From JAJDNH01 sp964552395 (GTDB taxonomy: Bacteria; Acidobacteriota; Thermoanaerobaculia; Thermoanaerobaculales; Sulfomarinibacteraceae): DNA of 64,000 nt. The position numbers and the translations under genes are program-made. This document shows, piece by piece, positions 9,207-17,758 of the stretch. The notes beneath the pieces were generated by a model. It did not search any database. It saw only the letters and a list, made by a program, of their open reading frames with translations, and had not been told where the DNA came from. How positions within the stretch are numbered: the stretch's first letter is position 1; every line of letters starts with the position of its first letter. The DNA lies in assembly GCA_964552395.1 (NCBI GenBank), contig CAZKGM010000003.1, forward strand, positions 62,001 to 126,000, read 5' to 3'.

Positions 9207-10356
9207 CGGCCGCGCTCACGGCCTCCGCCACGCGACGGGGATGGTAGAGCCGGCGCCACACCTCACGCCCAGCGTCGCCGACGGTGCGGGCACGCTCGCC
9301 GTCCAGCAGCAGCCCGGCCACCGCATCTGCAAACTCCTCGCAGCCTTCCGCCGTCACCAGGTCGTGCCCGGCCACCGCCTGCAGCCCAGCGGCGCTCCAG
9401 GAACGGGCAACCACCGGTACCCCCGCAGCCCACGCCTCCAGCACCTTCATTGGCACTCCAGAGCCGCTGGCCATGGGTGCAATGGCGACCCGTGCGCGAG
9501 CGAAGAACGGCGCCAGGTCCGGAACGTCGGCGTGGACCTCAACCCCGGCCAGATCGGCAAGCTTGCGAACGGCGCGCGGCGGGCGCGCCCCCGCGACAAC
9601 CCATCGTGCCTTGGACACCCGTGCCCGGATCAGCGGCCACACGCTCTTTGCGAACCAGATCGCACCGTTCACCGTCGGGCGGTAGCCGAGGTTGCCCGAC
9701 AGCAGCACCACGGGCGGCTCCGAGACGGCCCCGTGCCGACGCTCCGGCGCGCTCACCGGCACCACCCTGCCACAGCCGTCCCCCACGCTGATGGCCTCGA
9801 GGTCCCGCCGCGAAACTGCGGTCGTCACCGTCGCCGCACGGGCCAGATCGACCTCGAAGCGGCGGCAGCGAGCGGCCTCCAGCCTGGCGAACGGCCGCAG
9901 AGGCGCCGCCAAGTCGCCGGCGCCACGTCCAAAGTGGAGCCCCATTGCATCGATGGCGTCGAACACGACCGGCGTGCCCGGCGCCACTGCAGCGATCTCT
10001 GAGAGCGCCCACCAGCAGCGCACCATCTGCACCACCACCACATCTGGGGATGCGGAAAGAAGCGCTCTCCGCAATGCTCGGCGAGCGGCCGCGTGGTGGT
10101 ACAGGCCCTCTTGCACCGGCCGTCCGGCCACTACCGCCCTAGCGGCCCCGAAAGCCATCCGCGCCCGCGACAAGGGGTACTCCTGCACCTCGACCCCAGT
10201 CGCGTCGAGGGAGGTGGCATCGACGTCGGAGGGTGGCTCCGGCGTCACGAGGGTGAGCCGATGATCCGCCAGGGCACGCAGCCACTCCATTGTTCGTACC
10301 TGGTTGCCGCGCCATGGGGGCAACGGATATCGGCTGGTCACGAGGAGGACGTGCAC
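9175..10356 (-). CDS. GT4-family glycosyltransferase
   Basis: About 393 residues from a GTG at 10356 (VHVLLVTSRYPLPPWRG), where family similarity begins; GTGs at 10374 and 10392 are in frame and possible. The fold is GT-B. The N-terminal domain has the donor-side motif PPWRGNQVRT. The C-terminal domain has LLSGNLGYRPTVNGAIWF and the GT4 nucleotide-sugar segment GSGVPMKVLEAWAAGVPVVA with its EX7E-like glutamate. The central FDAIDAMGLHF resembles the exosortase-associated transferase group. It would add one sugar to a lipid-linked glycan in the cytoplasm. It is convergent with the ligase gene and downstream of the DegT aminotransferase gene (70-base gap), probably in one operon with it. Confidence 0.85.
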   Translation of the reverse strand: MHVLLVTSRYPLPPWRGNQVRTMEWLRALADHRLTLVTPEPPSDVDATSLDATGVEVQEYPLSRARMAFGAARAVVAGRPVQEGLYHHAAARRALRRALLSASPDVVVVQMVRCWWALSEIAAVAPGTPVVFDAIDAMGLHFGRGAGDLAAPLRPFARLEAARCRRFEVDLARAATVTTAVSRRDLEAISVGDGCGRVVPVSAPERRHGAVSEPPVVLLSGNLGYRPTVNGAIWFAKSVWPLIRARVSKARWVVAGARPPRAVRKLADLAGVEVHADVPDLAPFFARARVAIAPMASGSGVPMKVLEAWAAGVPVVARSWSAAGLQAVAGHDLVTAEGCEEFADAVAGLLLDGERARTVGDAGREVWRRLYHPRRVAEAVSAAVTAALAGPTR

Positions 10357-10425
10357 GGGCCCAAGGTAGCTCACCGGGCCAAACCCCGCCACTCACCCTG
10401 CTGCACTCCATAGCGTGCGAGCGCT

Positions 10426-11553
10426 TCACACGGCGCGCGGCTTGACACGGCGGTAGAAGTCGCCGATTGCGCCGACAACCTGCTCCTGCTCGGCAACGGT
10501 GAGCTCGGGAAAGACCGGTAGCGCCAGGACCTCGCGGCTCGCACGCTCGGCGACCGGGAAGTCACCCGCGGCATGGCCGAGGCTCGCGAAGCAGGGCTGG
10601 AGGTGCAGCGGCAGCGGGTAGTACACGGCGGCGATGACCCCGCGTTCGGCGAGAAAGGCCCGCAGCTCGTCGCGGTGCGGCGCCCGAATGACGTACTGGT
10701 TGAAGGTGTGGCCGCGACCGTCCACTGCCTCCGGCAGGCCGACGACATGGTCGAGACCGGCCTCGGAGAAAAGCCGGGCGTAGCGCGCAGCGTTGGCGCG
10801 GCGACCCTCTATCCAGCCCTCGACCCGCGGCAGCTTGACGCGCAGCACCGCCGCCTGCAGCGCGTCGAGCCTGAAGTTGCCGCCGACTGTAGCGTGCTCG
10901 TAGGTACCGGACTGACCGTGCACCCGCAGCTGGCGCAGGCGCGCCGCGACTGCGGCCTCGTTGGTGGTGACCAGGCCGCCGTCGCCGAAGCAGCCCAGGT
11001 TCTTGGAAGGGAAGAACGAGAACGCTCCCATGATCCCCATGCCGCCGACAAGCTGACCGTCGAAAGTGGCTCCCCACGCCTGGGCACAGTCCTCGATGAT
11101 CGGCACCCCGCCCGCCACCGCGGCCAGCGCTCCCATGTCCGCCGCCTGGCCGAAAAGGTGCACCGGGATGACGGCACGCGTGGTCGCCGACAGCCGCTCG
11201 GCGACCTGTCCCATGTCCAGGCAGTAGTCGGTCGGGTCGATGTCGACGAACACCGGCCTGGCGCCGAGACGCACGACTACCCCGGCGGTGGCGAAGAACG
11301 TGAAGACGGGCAGCACGACCTCGTCGCCGGGCCCGACGCCGAGCGCCATCAGCGCTACCAGGAGGGCATCGGTGCCCGAGGTCACGCCGACCGCGTGCGC
11401 AACACCGAGGATCTCGGCCGCCTCGCGCTCGAAGCTCTCCACCTCGGCGCCGAGAATGAAGCTCTGCGCATCGCACACCCGGTCGATCGCCTCGCGAATG
11501 TCGTCGCGCAGAGGCTGGTACTGCCGCTTCAGGTCCAATAGGGGAACTGCCAT
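10426..11553 (-). CDS. DegT/DnrJ/EryC1/StrS sugar aminotransferase
   Basis: 375 residues from the ATG at 11553 (MAVPLLDLKRQYQPL), which has GGAGG six bases upstream. It is a PLP enzyme that puts an amino group on a keto-sugar nucleotide. Visible motifs are the PLP phosphate site SGTDALLVAL, the aspartate in EDCAQAWGA and the Schiff-base lysine in FFPSKNLGCFGDGG. The C-terminal dimer segment VYYPLPLHLQPCF is typical. The start and length match the family. It sits between the GT4 gene and the GT-C-like gene on the same strand, so the glycan made here very probably contains an amino sugar. Confidence 0.92.
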   Translation of the reverse strand: MAVPLLDLKRQYQPLRDDIREAIDRVCDAQSFILGAEVESFEREAAEILGVAHAVGVTSGTDALLVALMALGVGPGDEVVLPVFTFFATAGVVVRLGARPVFVDIDPTDYCLDMGQVAERLSATTRAVIPVHLFGQAADMGALAAVAGGVPIIEDCAQAWGATFDGQLVGGMGIMGAFSFFPSKNLGCFGDGGLVTTNEAAVAARLRQLRVHGQSGTYEHATVGGNFRLDALQAAVLRVKLPRVEGWIEGRRANAARYARLFSEAGLDHVVGLPEAVDGRGHTFNQYVIRAPHRDELRAFLAERGVIAAVYYPLPLHLQPCFASLGHAAGDFPVAERASREVLALPVFPELTVAEQEQVVGAIGDFYRRVKPRAV

Positions 11554-11661
11554 GGTCGTCCTCCAGACTCCGGCGCCCGGCCGTCGTCTCTCGCGCCGCG
11601 CATTATTCACCAACCGGAAGGCGAGGGCTACTCCGGCCCGGATCCACGTCGGGGGCGGCTG

Positions 11662-13125
11662 TCATGATCCCGGCGGCCCTGCGAACCGCCCCCACAGCTC
11701 CCAGTACGGCTGCTGCGCCGCCACCGGGGCCAGGCCGACCTCGCCCACCAGCCTGTCCAGCAGCCGGTCGGAAGGCAGCGCAGGGGAGCGTAGCAGCCAC
11801 ACTGCATGGCCCGCGGCACGGGCGGACGCGAACCGCTGTGCAAGCTCCGGCACATCGCCCGCAGCACTCAAGGCAAGACTGTCGTCGTACCAGCCCGGAT
11901 GGGCGGCGGTGTCGGCCGGGAATGTCGCCCACCGCAGCCGGGTATCCAGCGGGCCGACCGCATGGCGGAGGTCGAGCAGCCACCAGCCGGTCGTGACGAC
12001 GAGATCGCCCGGGCGGGCAACCCGCTGCAACGCCGCCGCCGCCTTCGCCACGGGCCGCGACGGAGCCGACTCCCACTGATGCAGCGTGGCCAGCGACTGC
12101 CAGGCGCCCCCCGCCGCCAGGGCGAGTACCAGAGCCAGGCCAGTCTTGCCGAGTCGACGGGCGCCGGCCGCAACCACGACCACTGCCGCCGGCAGCAGCA
12201 GCACATCGGCCCTGTCCGGAGCGTAGACCGGCCGCAGCAGGATCGTCGCCGCGACCAGCACGCCGCCCGCAGCGAGCCACAGAAGGAGCGGCGACAGCAC
12301 CCTCCGCACGGCCGTCATTGCGGCCACGAGAAGAGCCAGCCAGGCGAGCGTCCCGATGACGGCGACAGGCCCGCCCAATCCCGCGAGGTCGATGAAGGCC
12401 GTCCGCTGCGCCAGCGGACCGCTCTGGATCACCGGCAGCAGCCAGCGCAGCATCGCCGGCGTATTCTCCCATCCCCGCACCATCCAGGTCAGTGACGCAC
12501 CAGGCTGGCGGAGCATCACCGGCAGCCAGGGCAAGAAGGAAACCAGGGCCGCCAGCGCCGCCAGCCACGTCAGGCGCCTGGCCTTGGCATCCATCAACGA
12601 CGCCACGACAACGACGGCGCCGGTCAGCACCAGGCCCAGGGCATGCACCCAGCAGGCTGCAGCCAGCACCGCGGCCAGAACGGCCGCGCGGCGTGGACTC
12701 GCGTCGGCTCTCAGGAGACACACCGCCACCGCGGACAGTGCGAACAGCAGGGCGTAGGCCCGCGCATCGGCCGCCGCCGCCAGCAGCAACGGGTGCGCTG
12801 CGAGAAGGAGCGCCGCGGCTGTACGCTGCCGCTGCTCCGCCAAGGACAGAACCAGGATCGCGACACCGGCCGCCACAGCCACCACCGACAGCATGCGCAG
12901 AGCACGCACCGAGTCGGCACCGAAAAGGTGGGCGAGCCGGCACAGAAGGTAGTAGCCGGGCGGTCCCGAGTCGAGACGCAGCGCGCCCACGACAGCTGCC
13001 AAACTCGAACGGGCCAGCTCGAGGGTGAACAGCTCGTCGTGCCACGGCCGGCGCAGCAGCGCTCCCGCCATCCCGAGCCCGCCCGCAATCGTGGCTGCGG
13101 CCGCCGCCCACCGTCCTCTTCCCAT
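11662..13125 (-). CDS. GT-C-like polytopic membrane glycosyltransferase
   Basis: About 487 residues from the ATG at 13125 (MGRGRWAAAAAT); an ATG at 13143 is an alternative. Roughly ten hydrophobic helices make up most of the protein. The first periplasmic loop has RRPWHDELFTLELAR, the acidic DE pair expected of GT39/PMT-like GT-C enzymes that use polyprenyl-phosphate sugars. It is followed by LDSGPPGYYLL. The C-terminal 110 residues are soluble and include TTGWWLLDLRHAV. It lies 108 bases upstream of the DegT gene and divergent from ugd, so it belongs to the glycan locus. The exact sugar donor is unknown. Confidence 0.75.
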   Translation of the reverse strand: MGRGRWAAAAATIAGGLGMAGALLRRPWHDELFTLELARSSLAAVVGALRLDSGPPGYYLLCRLAHLFGADSVRALRMLSVVAVAAGVAILVLSLAEQRQRTAAALLLAAHPLLLAAAADARAYALLFALSAVAVCLLRADASPRRAAVLAAVLAAACWVHALGLVLTGAVVVVASLMDAKARRLTWLAALAALVSFLPWLPVMLRQPGASLTWMVRGWENTPAMLRWLLPVIQSGPLAQRTAFIDLAGLGGPVAVIGTLAWLALLVAAMTAVRRVLSPLLLWLAAGGVLVAATILLRPVYAPDRADVLLLPAAVVVVAAGARRLGKTGLALVLALAAGGAWQSLATLHQWESAPSRPVAKAAAALQRVARPGDLVVTTGWWLLDLRHAVGPLDTRLRWATFPADTAAHPGWYDDSLALSAAGDVPELAQRFASARAAGHAVWLLRSPALPSDRLLDRLVGEVGLAPVAAQQPYWELWGRFAGPPGS

Positions 13126-13156
13126 GCCGCCAGGGTACTCCATCGCCCGCGGAGAA

Positions 13157-13185
13157 TTGGCGGTTCGGAGCGCCTCTGCTACGAT
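13157..13185 (+). promoter_or_regulatory. Sigma-70-type promoter for ugd
   Basis: TTGGCG at 13157-13162 and TACGAT at 13180-13185 are separated by 17 bases. The predicted transcription start is near 13192, giving a leader of about 24 bases that contains the GGGAGGT ribosome site at 13204-13210 before the ATG at 13216. Confidence 0.6.
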
Positions 13186-13215
13186 GCTCGCCGGCTGTTG
13201 AGCGGGAGGTCGTCG

Positions 13216-14553
13216 ATGCACATCTGCGTGGTAGGAACGGGTTACGTGGGGTTGGTGACGGGCGCGTGCCTGGCGGACCTCGGCATGGACGTCACCTGTG
13301 TGGACAAGGACAGCGCCAAGATCGACACGCTCCAGCGCGGTGAGATCCCGATCTACGAGCCCGGCCTCGACACGCTGGTGTCGAAAAACGCCAAGTCGGG
13401 ACGGCTTCACTTCACGACCGACCTCGCGATCGCCGTGCAGCAGGCGCTGGCGATCTTCATCGCCGTCGGGACGCCACCGAAGAAGGACGGCTCCGCCGAC
13501 CTGTCCTACGTGGTCGAGGTCGCCGAAGCGATCGCAGACCACATGAATGGCTACAAGGTGGTGGTGACGAAGTCAACCGTGCCCATCGGCACCGGCCAGC
13601 TGATCGAGAAGATCATCCGCGGCCGTACCAACGGCCGCCACGCATTCTCGGTGGTCTCCAACCCCGAGTTCCTGCGCGAGGGCTCGGCAATTGAAGATTT
13701 CATGCGGCCCGACCGCATCGTCATCGGCGCCCGCGACGCCCAGGCGATCGCGATCATGAAGGACATCTACTCACCGCTCTACCTCATCGAGACACCGTTC
13801 GTGATCACCAACGTCGAGAGCTCGGAGCTGATCAAGTACGCCTCGAACGCCTTCCTTGCCACCAAGATCACCTTCATCAACGAGGTCGCCCTGCTGTGCG
13901 AGCGCCTCGGCGCCGATGTCCACGACGTCGCCAAGGGAATGGGCCTCGACCGCCGCATTGGCCCCAAGTTTCTCCACCCCGGACCCGGGTACGGCGGCTC
14001 GTGCTTCCCGAAGGACACCCAGGCGCTGGCCGAGATCGCTCGTGAGGCGGGCCGGCCGTTCCAGATCGTGGAGACCGTGATTGCGGCCAATGAGAGCATC
14101 AAGGCCCGCTCCATCGACAAGGTCCGCGCCGTCCTCGGCGGCGAGCTTGCGGGCAAGACGGTGGGTTTGCTCGGCCTTTCGTTCAAGCCTGAGACCGACG
14201 ACATGCGAGAGTCGCCGGCCATCCCGCTGGCCGAGGCATTGCTGGCCGCGGGCGCAGCCGTGCGCGCCTTCGATCCCGCCGCCATGGAGAACGCTCGCTC
14301 GGCGCTGCCCGACGGCATTACGTACTGCGAGGACTCGTACCAAGCCGCGGAGGGCGCCGACGCCCTCGTCATCGTTACCGAGTGGAACCAGTTCCGCTCT
14401 CTCGACCTCGAGCGCCTGCGTGAGCTGGTCGCCAGCCCGGTCGTCGTGGATCTCCGCAACGTCTACGAGGCCGCCAAGATGCGCGCCGCCGGTTTCCAGT
14501 ACGACTGCGTCGGTCGTGCCGCAAGGGATCTCCCCGCGGGAACGACATCGTGA
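13216..14553 (+). CDS. ugd: UDP-glucose 6-dehydrogenase
   Basis: 445 residues from the ATG at 13216, five bases after GGGAGGT; the frame is open further upstream but similarity starts here. It oxidises UDP-glucose (or a related UDP-sugar) to the uronate with 2 NAD+. The NAD Rossmann motif is VVGTGYVGLVTGACLA. The catalytic cysteine is in GPGYGGSCFPKD. The C-terminal domain has GLSFKPETDDMRESP. Length and motifs are canonical. The product feeds the neighbouring polysaccharide genes. Its stop overlaps the start of the S4-domain gene (GTGA), so the two are translationally coupled. Confidence 0.95.
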   Translation: MHICVVGTGYVGLVTGACLADLGMDVTCVDKDSAKIDTLQRGEIPIYEPGLDTLVSKNAKSGRLHFTTDLAIAVQQALAIFIAVGTPPKKDGSADLSYVVEVAEAIADHMNGYKVVVTKSTVPIGTGQLIEKIIRGRTNGRHAFSVVSNPEFLREGSAIEDFMRPDRIVIGARDAQAIAIMKDIYSPLYLIETPFVITNVESSELIKYASNAFLATKITFINEVALLCERLGADVHDVAKGMGLDRRIGPKFLHPGPGYGGSCFPKDTQALAEIAREAGRPFQIVETVIAANESIKARSIDKVRAVLGGELAGKTVGLLGLSFKPETDDMRESPAIPLAEALLAAGAAVRAFDPAAMENARSALPDGITYCEDSYQAAEGADALVIVTEWNQFRSLDLERLRELVASPVVVDLRNVYEAAKMRAAGFQYDCVGRAARDLPAGTTS

Positions 14554-14948
14554 GCGACGGCGGGCGCGTCCGCCTCGACGTGTGGCTGGACGTCGCCTGC
14601 CTCTTCAAGACTCGCTCCCAGGCGCAGCTTGCCTGCAAGGGCGGCAAGGTCGAGGTCAACGGCGTGCGTGGGAAGCCGCAGCGCCAGATCACGCCAGGCG
14701 ACGAGATCCGCATCACCCTGCCAGGCGGCTGGAAGAAGATCGTCGTCGTCCGCGAGCTGGCCTCGACTCACGTTCCCAAGCGCCGGGCGCGTGAGCTGTA
14801 CCAGGACCTCACCCCACAGCCGACGATGGAGGAGCTGGAGCTCAGGCGCCTGCAGAAGCTGTCTCTGCCGCCCCGGCGGGCCCGCGGCCTCGGCGCGCCG
14901 AAGAAGAAGGAACGCCGGCAGCTCAGACGCATCAAGGAGAGCTGGTAG
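14550..14948 (+). CDS. S4-domain RNA-binding protein (Hsp15/RlbA-like)
   Basis: 132 residues from a GTG overlapping the ugd stop by four bases. Residues 6-60 are an S4 RNA-binding domain (RLDVWLDVACLFKTRSQAQ, then GKVEVNGVR and PGDEIRI). The tail is very basic (RRARGLGAPKKKERRQLRR). Hsp15-type proteins bind stalled 50S subunits with a nascent chain. The coupling to ugd is probably only positional. Confidence 0.85.
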   Translation: MSDGGRVRLDVWLDVACLFKTRSQAQLACKGGKVEVNGVRGKPQRQITPGDEIRITLPGGWKKIVVVRELASTHVPKRRARELYQDLTPQPTMEELELRRLQKLSLPPRRARGLGAPKKKERRQLRRIKESW

Positions 14949-15030
14949 GCCCGGTTGTACAATGGGTCGCTGACGACCCCGGGAGGCCCACGCTGATGTT
15001 GCGTGACTGCCGGGGTGTGAGGAGGAGGTC

Positions 15031-16356
15031 ATGAGCTACTCGCCGTCCTGGGATTTACTCGTCTTCGGCGGCACCATCCTGACCATGGAGCCAGGGAGTG
15101 AGCCGATTGTGAACGGCGCTCTGGCAATCGCCGATGGACGCATCGCTGCGGTCGGACCGGCGGAGGAGTTGGTCGAGCAGGCGCCCACCGGGGAGGTCCT
15201 CGATGCGGCCGGATGCCTCATCATGCCCGGCCTCGTCAACACGCACTCGCACCTGGCAATGACGCTGCTCCGCGGGCTCGCCGACGATCTGCCGCTGAAG
15301 ACCTGGCTCGAGGAGCACATCTGGCCCGCCGAGCGCCAGCACATGAACCGAGAGGCGGTGCGCGTGGGCACCCGGCTCGCCGCCGCCGAGCAGCTGCTGG
15401 CCGGCGTTACGACAACCACCGACATGTACTTCTTCGATGACGAGGTCGGCAAGGTGTTGGCCGAGGCCGGGATGCGCGGCGTGGTGGCCGAGTCGCTGCT
15501 CGACTTTCAGACCCCGCGTTGCGCGGGACCCGACGAGATGTTGGAGCGCCAGCGCGAGCTCCTCGAGGCGTTCCGGGATCATCCGCTCATCACGCCGGCA
15601 GTCGCCCCACACTCGCCCTACACGGTCTCCGCAGCCAATCTCGTCCGCGAGGCGGAGCTCGCCGACGAGCTGGACGCGCCGCTTCACATCCACCTGTCCG
15701 AGACGCGGTGGGAGGTGCAGAAGCTGCTCGACGAGAAGGGCATGTCACCGGTAGCCTACCTCGCCGACCTGGGCGTGCTCTCCGAGAGCACGGTAGCCGC
15801 GCACTGCGTTCACGTCTCGCCGGACGACATCGATATCCTCAGCGATCTCGAGGTCGCGGTCTCCCACAACCCGGTCAGCAACCTCAAGCTCGCCTCGGGC
15901 ATCGCTCCGGTACCGGCCATGCTCGCCGCCGGCGTCAAGCTCGGCCTCGGTACCGACGGCACCGCCTCGAACAACACCCTCGACCTGCTGCGCGACGCCC
16001 AGCTCGCGGCGCTTCTCCACAAGGGTGTTGGCGGCGACCCGACGGCGCTGCCCGCGAAGCAGACGGTCGAGCTGATGACGACTGCCGGCGCCAGGGTCCT
16101 CGGCCTCGACAAGCGGATCGGCCTTCTCCGCGAGGGATACGAGGCGGACATCGTCTGCCTCGAGGTCAAGGCGCCGCACGCGATGCCGCTGTACGATCCC
16201 TACTCGCACCTGGCGTACGCCGCCCGCGCCGCCGACGTCCTCCACGTCCTCGTCCGCGGCAGGACTCTGGTTCGGGATCGAGAGCTCACGACCCTGGACC
16301 TCGAGGAGATCCGTGCACAGGTGAAGGAGGTCACCGGCAAGATCAGGGAGGGGTGA
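15031..16356 (+). CDS. mtaD: 5-methylthioadenosine/S-adenosylhomocysteine deaminase (amidohydrolase)
   Basis: 441 residues, preceded by GAGGAGGTC. It is a TIM-barrel amidohydrolase: metal ligands HxH in NTHSHLAMTLLRG, His in LHIHLSE, His in AAHCVHVS and Asp in GLGTDGTASNN. The MtaD/TrzN/SsnA group deaminates MTA, SAH or adenosine. The N-terminal beta domain (LLVFGGTILTM, DAAGCLIMPGLVNTH) and full length fit MtaD best. It stands 82 bases after the S4 gene with its own strong ribosome site. Substrate is by family inference; other aminohydrolase substrates are possible. Confidence 0.85.
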   Translation: MSYSPSWDLLVFGGTILTMEPGSEPIVNGALAIADGRIAAVGPAEELVEQAPTGEVLDAAGCLIMPGLVNTHSHLAMTLLRGLADDLPLKTWLEEHIWPAERQHMNREAVRVGTRLAAAEQLLAGVTTTTDMYFFDDEVGKVLAEAGMRGVVAESLLDFQTPRCAGPDEMLERQRELLEAFRDHPLITPAVAPHSPYTVSAANLVREAELADELDAPLHIHLSETRWEVQKLLDEKGMSPVAYLADLGVLSESTVAAHCVHVSPDDIDILSDLEVAVSHNPVSNLKLASGIAPVPAMLAAGVKLGLGTDGTASNNTLDLLRDAQLAALLHKGVGGDPTALPAKQTVELMTTAGARVLGLDKRIGLLREGYEADIVCLEVKAPHAMPLYDPYSHLAYAARAADVLHVLVRGRTLVRDRELTTLDLEEIRAQVKEVTGKIREG

Positions 16357-16432
16357 CCACCGCTCCGGCGTGCGAGGATCTTGGAACCTTCTGCCTTCCA
16401 CGTACGTAGGAGCAACCGAAGGAGCTTCTCCG

Positions 16433-16654
16433 ATGTTGAAGACGTTGCGAGCTGTCAGGTTCCTCTTCATGGGTCCGCTGATCCTGGTCCTCCTGGTCGT
16501 CATCAATCTCATGACCTCGCCGGGCCACTGGTGGGTGCAGTGGGCGGCCCTGGGAATCGGGATCGTCTGGATGATCAGCCTGTTCCGCGTCCTCGGCGCG
16601 ATCGTCGTGGCCGGGGGGGCCGCGGCCCTCTACGCCCACTTCCGGAAAAGGTAG
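16433..16654 (+). CDS. Small two-transmembrane-helix protein
   Basis: 73 residues from the ATG at 16433, after AAGGAG. There are two hydrophobic helices: PLILVLLVVINLM (about 14-28) and a second covering ALGIGIVWMISLFRVLG (about 37-55) and continuing into IVVAGGAAALYA. The layout matches 2TM-domain proteins of unknown role. It is the last gene on this strand before a convergent hypothetical gene. Confidence 0.6.
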   Translation: MLKTLRAVRFLFMGPLILVLLVVINLMTSPGHWWVQWAALGIGIVWMISLFRVLGAIVVAGGAAALYAHFRKR

Positions 16655-16697
16655 TCCGTAGCCGGCCAGCCCTCCGGTCGGGTTTCTGGTGGGTCCC

Positions 16698-17552
16698 CTA
16701 CTTCCACGAGCTCTTGGTGGGCAGCCAGTGGTCGCCTCGCTTCTCGAGGGTCACCTCGCCATGGCCCTTGGTGCCTTCCGTCACCCCTTCGACCTGGAGG
16801 ATGGCGGTCTCGCCGTCGCTCGAGCCGCCGAGGATCTTGACCTCGGTGGGCGTCATGAGCTGCATGAGCTCGAGCTGGTCCTGGGCGTCCTTGCTCTCGA
16901 GCTGTGCGGCCATATCCGGCGGCACCAGCGCCTTGAGTCGGTCGAGGCTGCCAGAGTGGATCGCGGCCACCCACGCCAGGTACGCCTTCCCGGGCTCGCC
17001 GCCGTCAGCGGGAAGCGCGCCACCGATCGGAGCGTCCGGGTTCGACAGCGGGGCGCTGAAGGTGAAATCGTACTGGAAGGTGTCGCCGAAGAACTCCTGG
17101 GGCTTGGGCAGGTAGATCCGGCCAGCGAACCGGTCGGGACCGGTGCTCTCGAGCTCCAGCTCGGGGTAGACGCCCCCGGAAATATTGCCGCCGGAGTCGG
17201 CCGACAGCCTGATGTTCTGGGAGTAGGCCCGGAGCTCCGGCTTGTCGCCGAACTCGGCGGTCTTGGTGATGCCGATCTCAACGTAAGCCGAGTGCCAGAT
17301 GGCCTCGTCGAGCTGGCGCTCCTCGATCGGCTTCTGGACGAAGACCACCTTCCAGGTCGGGTCGTTGTCGTCGTAGAACCCCTTCTTCTCAGCGTAGACA
17401 TACACATAGGGCAGCTCCACCGTGACCCCGTTCGCGGTCAGCGTGCCCTTCACCTGGGCCTTCACCTCTCCCGCCCCCGAGACCGCCGGCCACAGCAAAC
17501 CCGCAAAACAGACCAGCAGACAGGTCAGGCACAGCCTCTTCCCCTCACGCAT
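16698..17552 (-). CDS. Secreted protein of unknown function
   Basis: 284 residues from the ATG at 17552, six bases after GGAGG (a GTG directly before it is also in frame). Residues 1-28 are a signal peptide (LCLTCLLVCFAGLLWPAVSGA). The middle is beta-rich with many aromatic and acidic residues (YVYVYAEKKGFYDDNDPTW). The C-terminal 110 residues (YLAWVAAIHSGSLDRLKAL, then GHGEVTLEKRGDHWLP) resemble a SnoaL/NTF2-like or DUF-type alpha+beta fold. I do not recognise a family name. It is convergent with the 2TM gene and downstream of trkH. Confidence 0.6.
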   Translation of the reverse strand: MREGKRLCLTCLLVCFAGLLWPAVSGAGEVKAQVKGTLTANGVTVELPYVYVYAEKKGFYDDNDPTWKVVFVQKPIEERQLDEAIWHSAYVEIGITKTAEFGDKPELRAYSQNIRLSADSGGNISGGVYPELELESTGPDRFAGRIYLPKPQEFFGDTFQYDFTFSAPLSNPDAPIGGALPADGGEPGKAYLAWVAAIHSGSLDRLKALVPPDMAAQLESKDAQDQLELMQLMTPTEVKILGGSSDGETAILQVEGVTEGTKGHGEVTLEKRGDHWLPTKSSWK

Positions 17553-17758
17553 CACATACCTCCATTCGTTCGCCTCCCCCGTAAGAGGACGGCATCATCG
17601 CACAGGCACACCTGCTGCCACGCAGCGAACGGCCCAGAGAGACATCAATGTTCCTGTTCCCCAGAATGTAGTCCGTGAATACCGTGTGCGCCAGGCAGGA
17701 TTCCGCACCACGGAGAGAGTCGAGGCGGGCGTGATCCGACCCGACCAGGCCGTCAGGG

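Noticed and set aside
11603..13111. Minus-strand frame of 502 codons overlapping the GT-C-like gene
   Set aside because: Gly/Arg/Ala-rich without membrane helices; the overlapping frame 11662-13125 has the helices and the DE motif.
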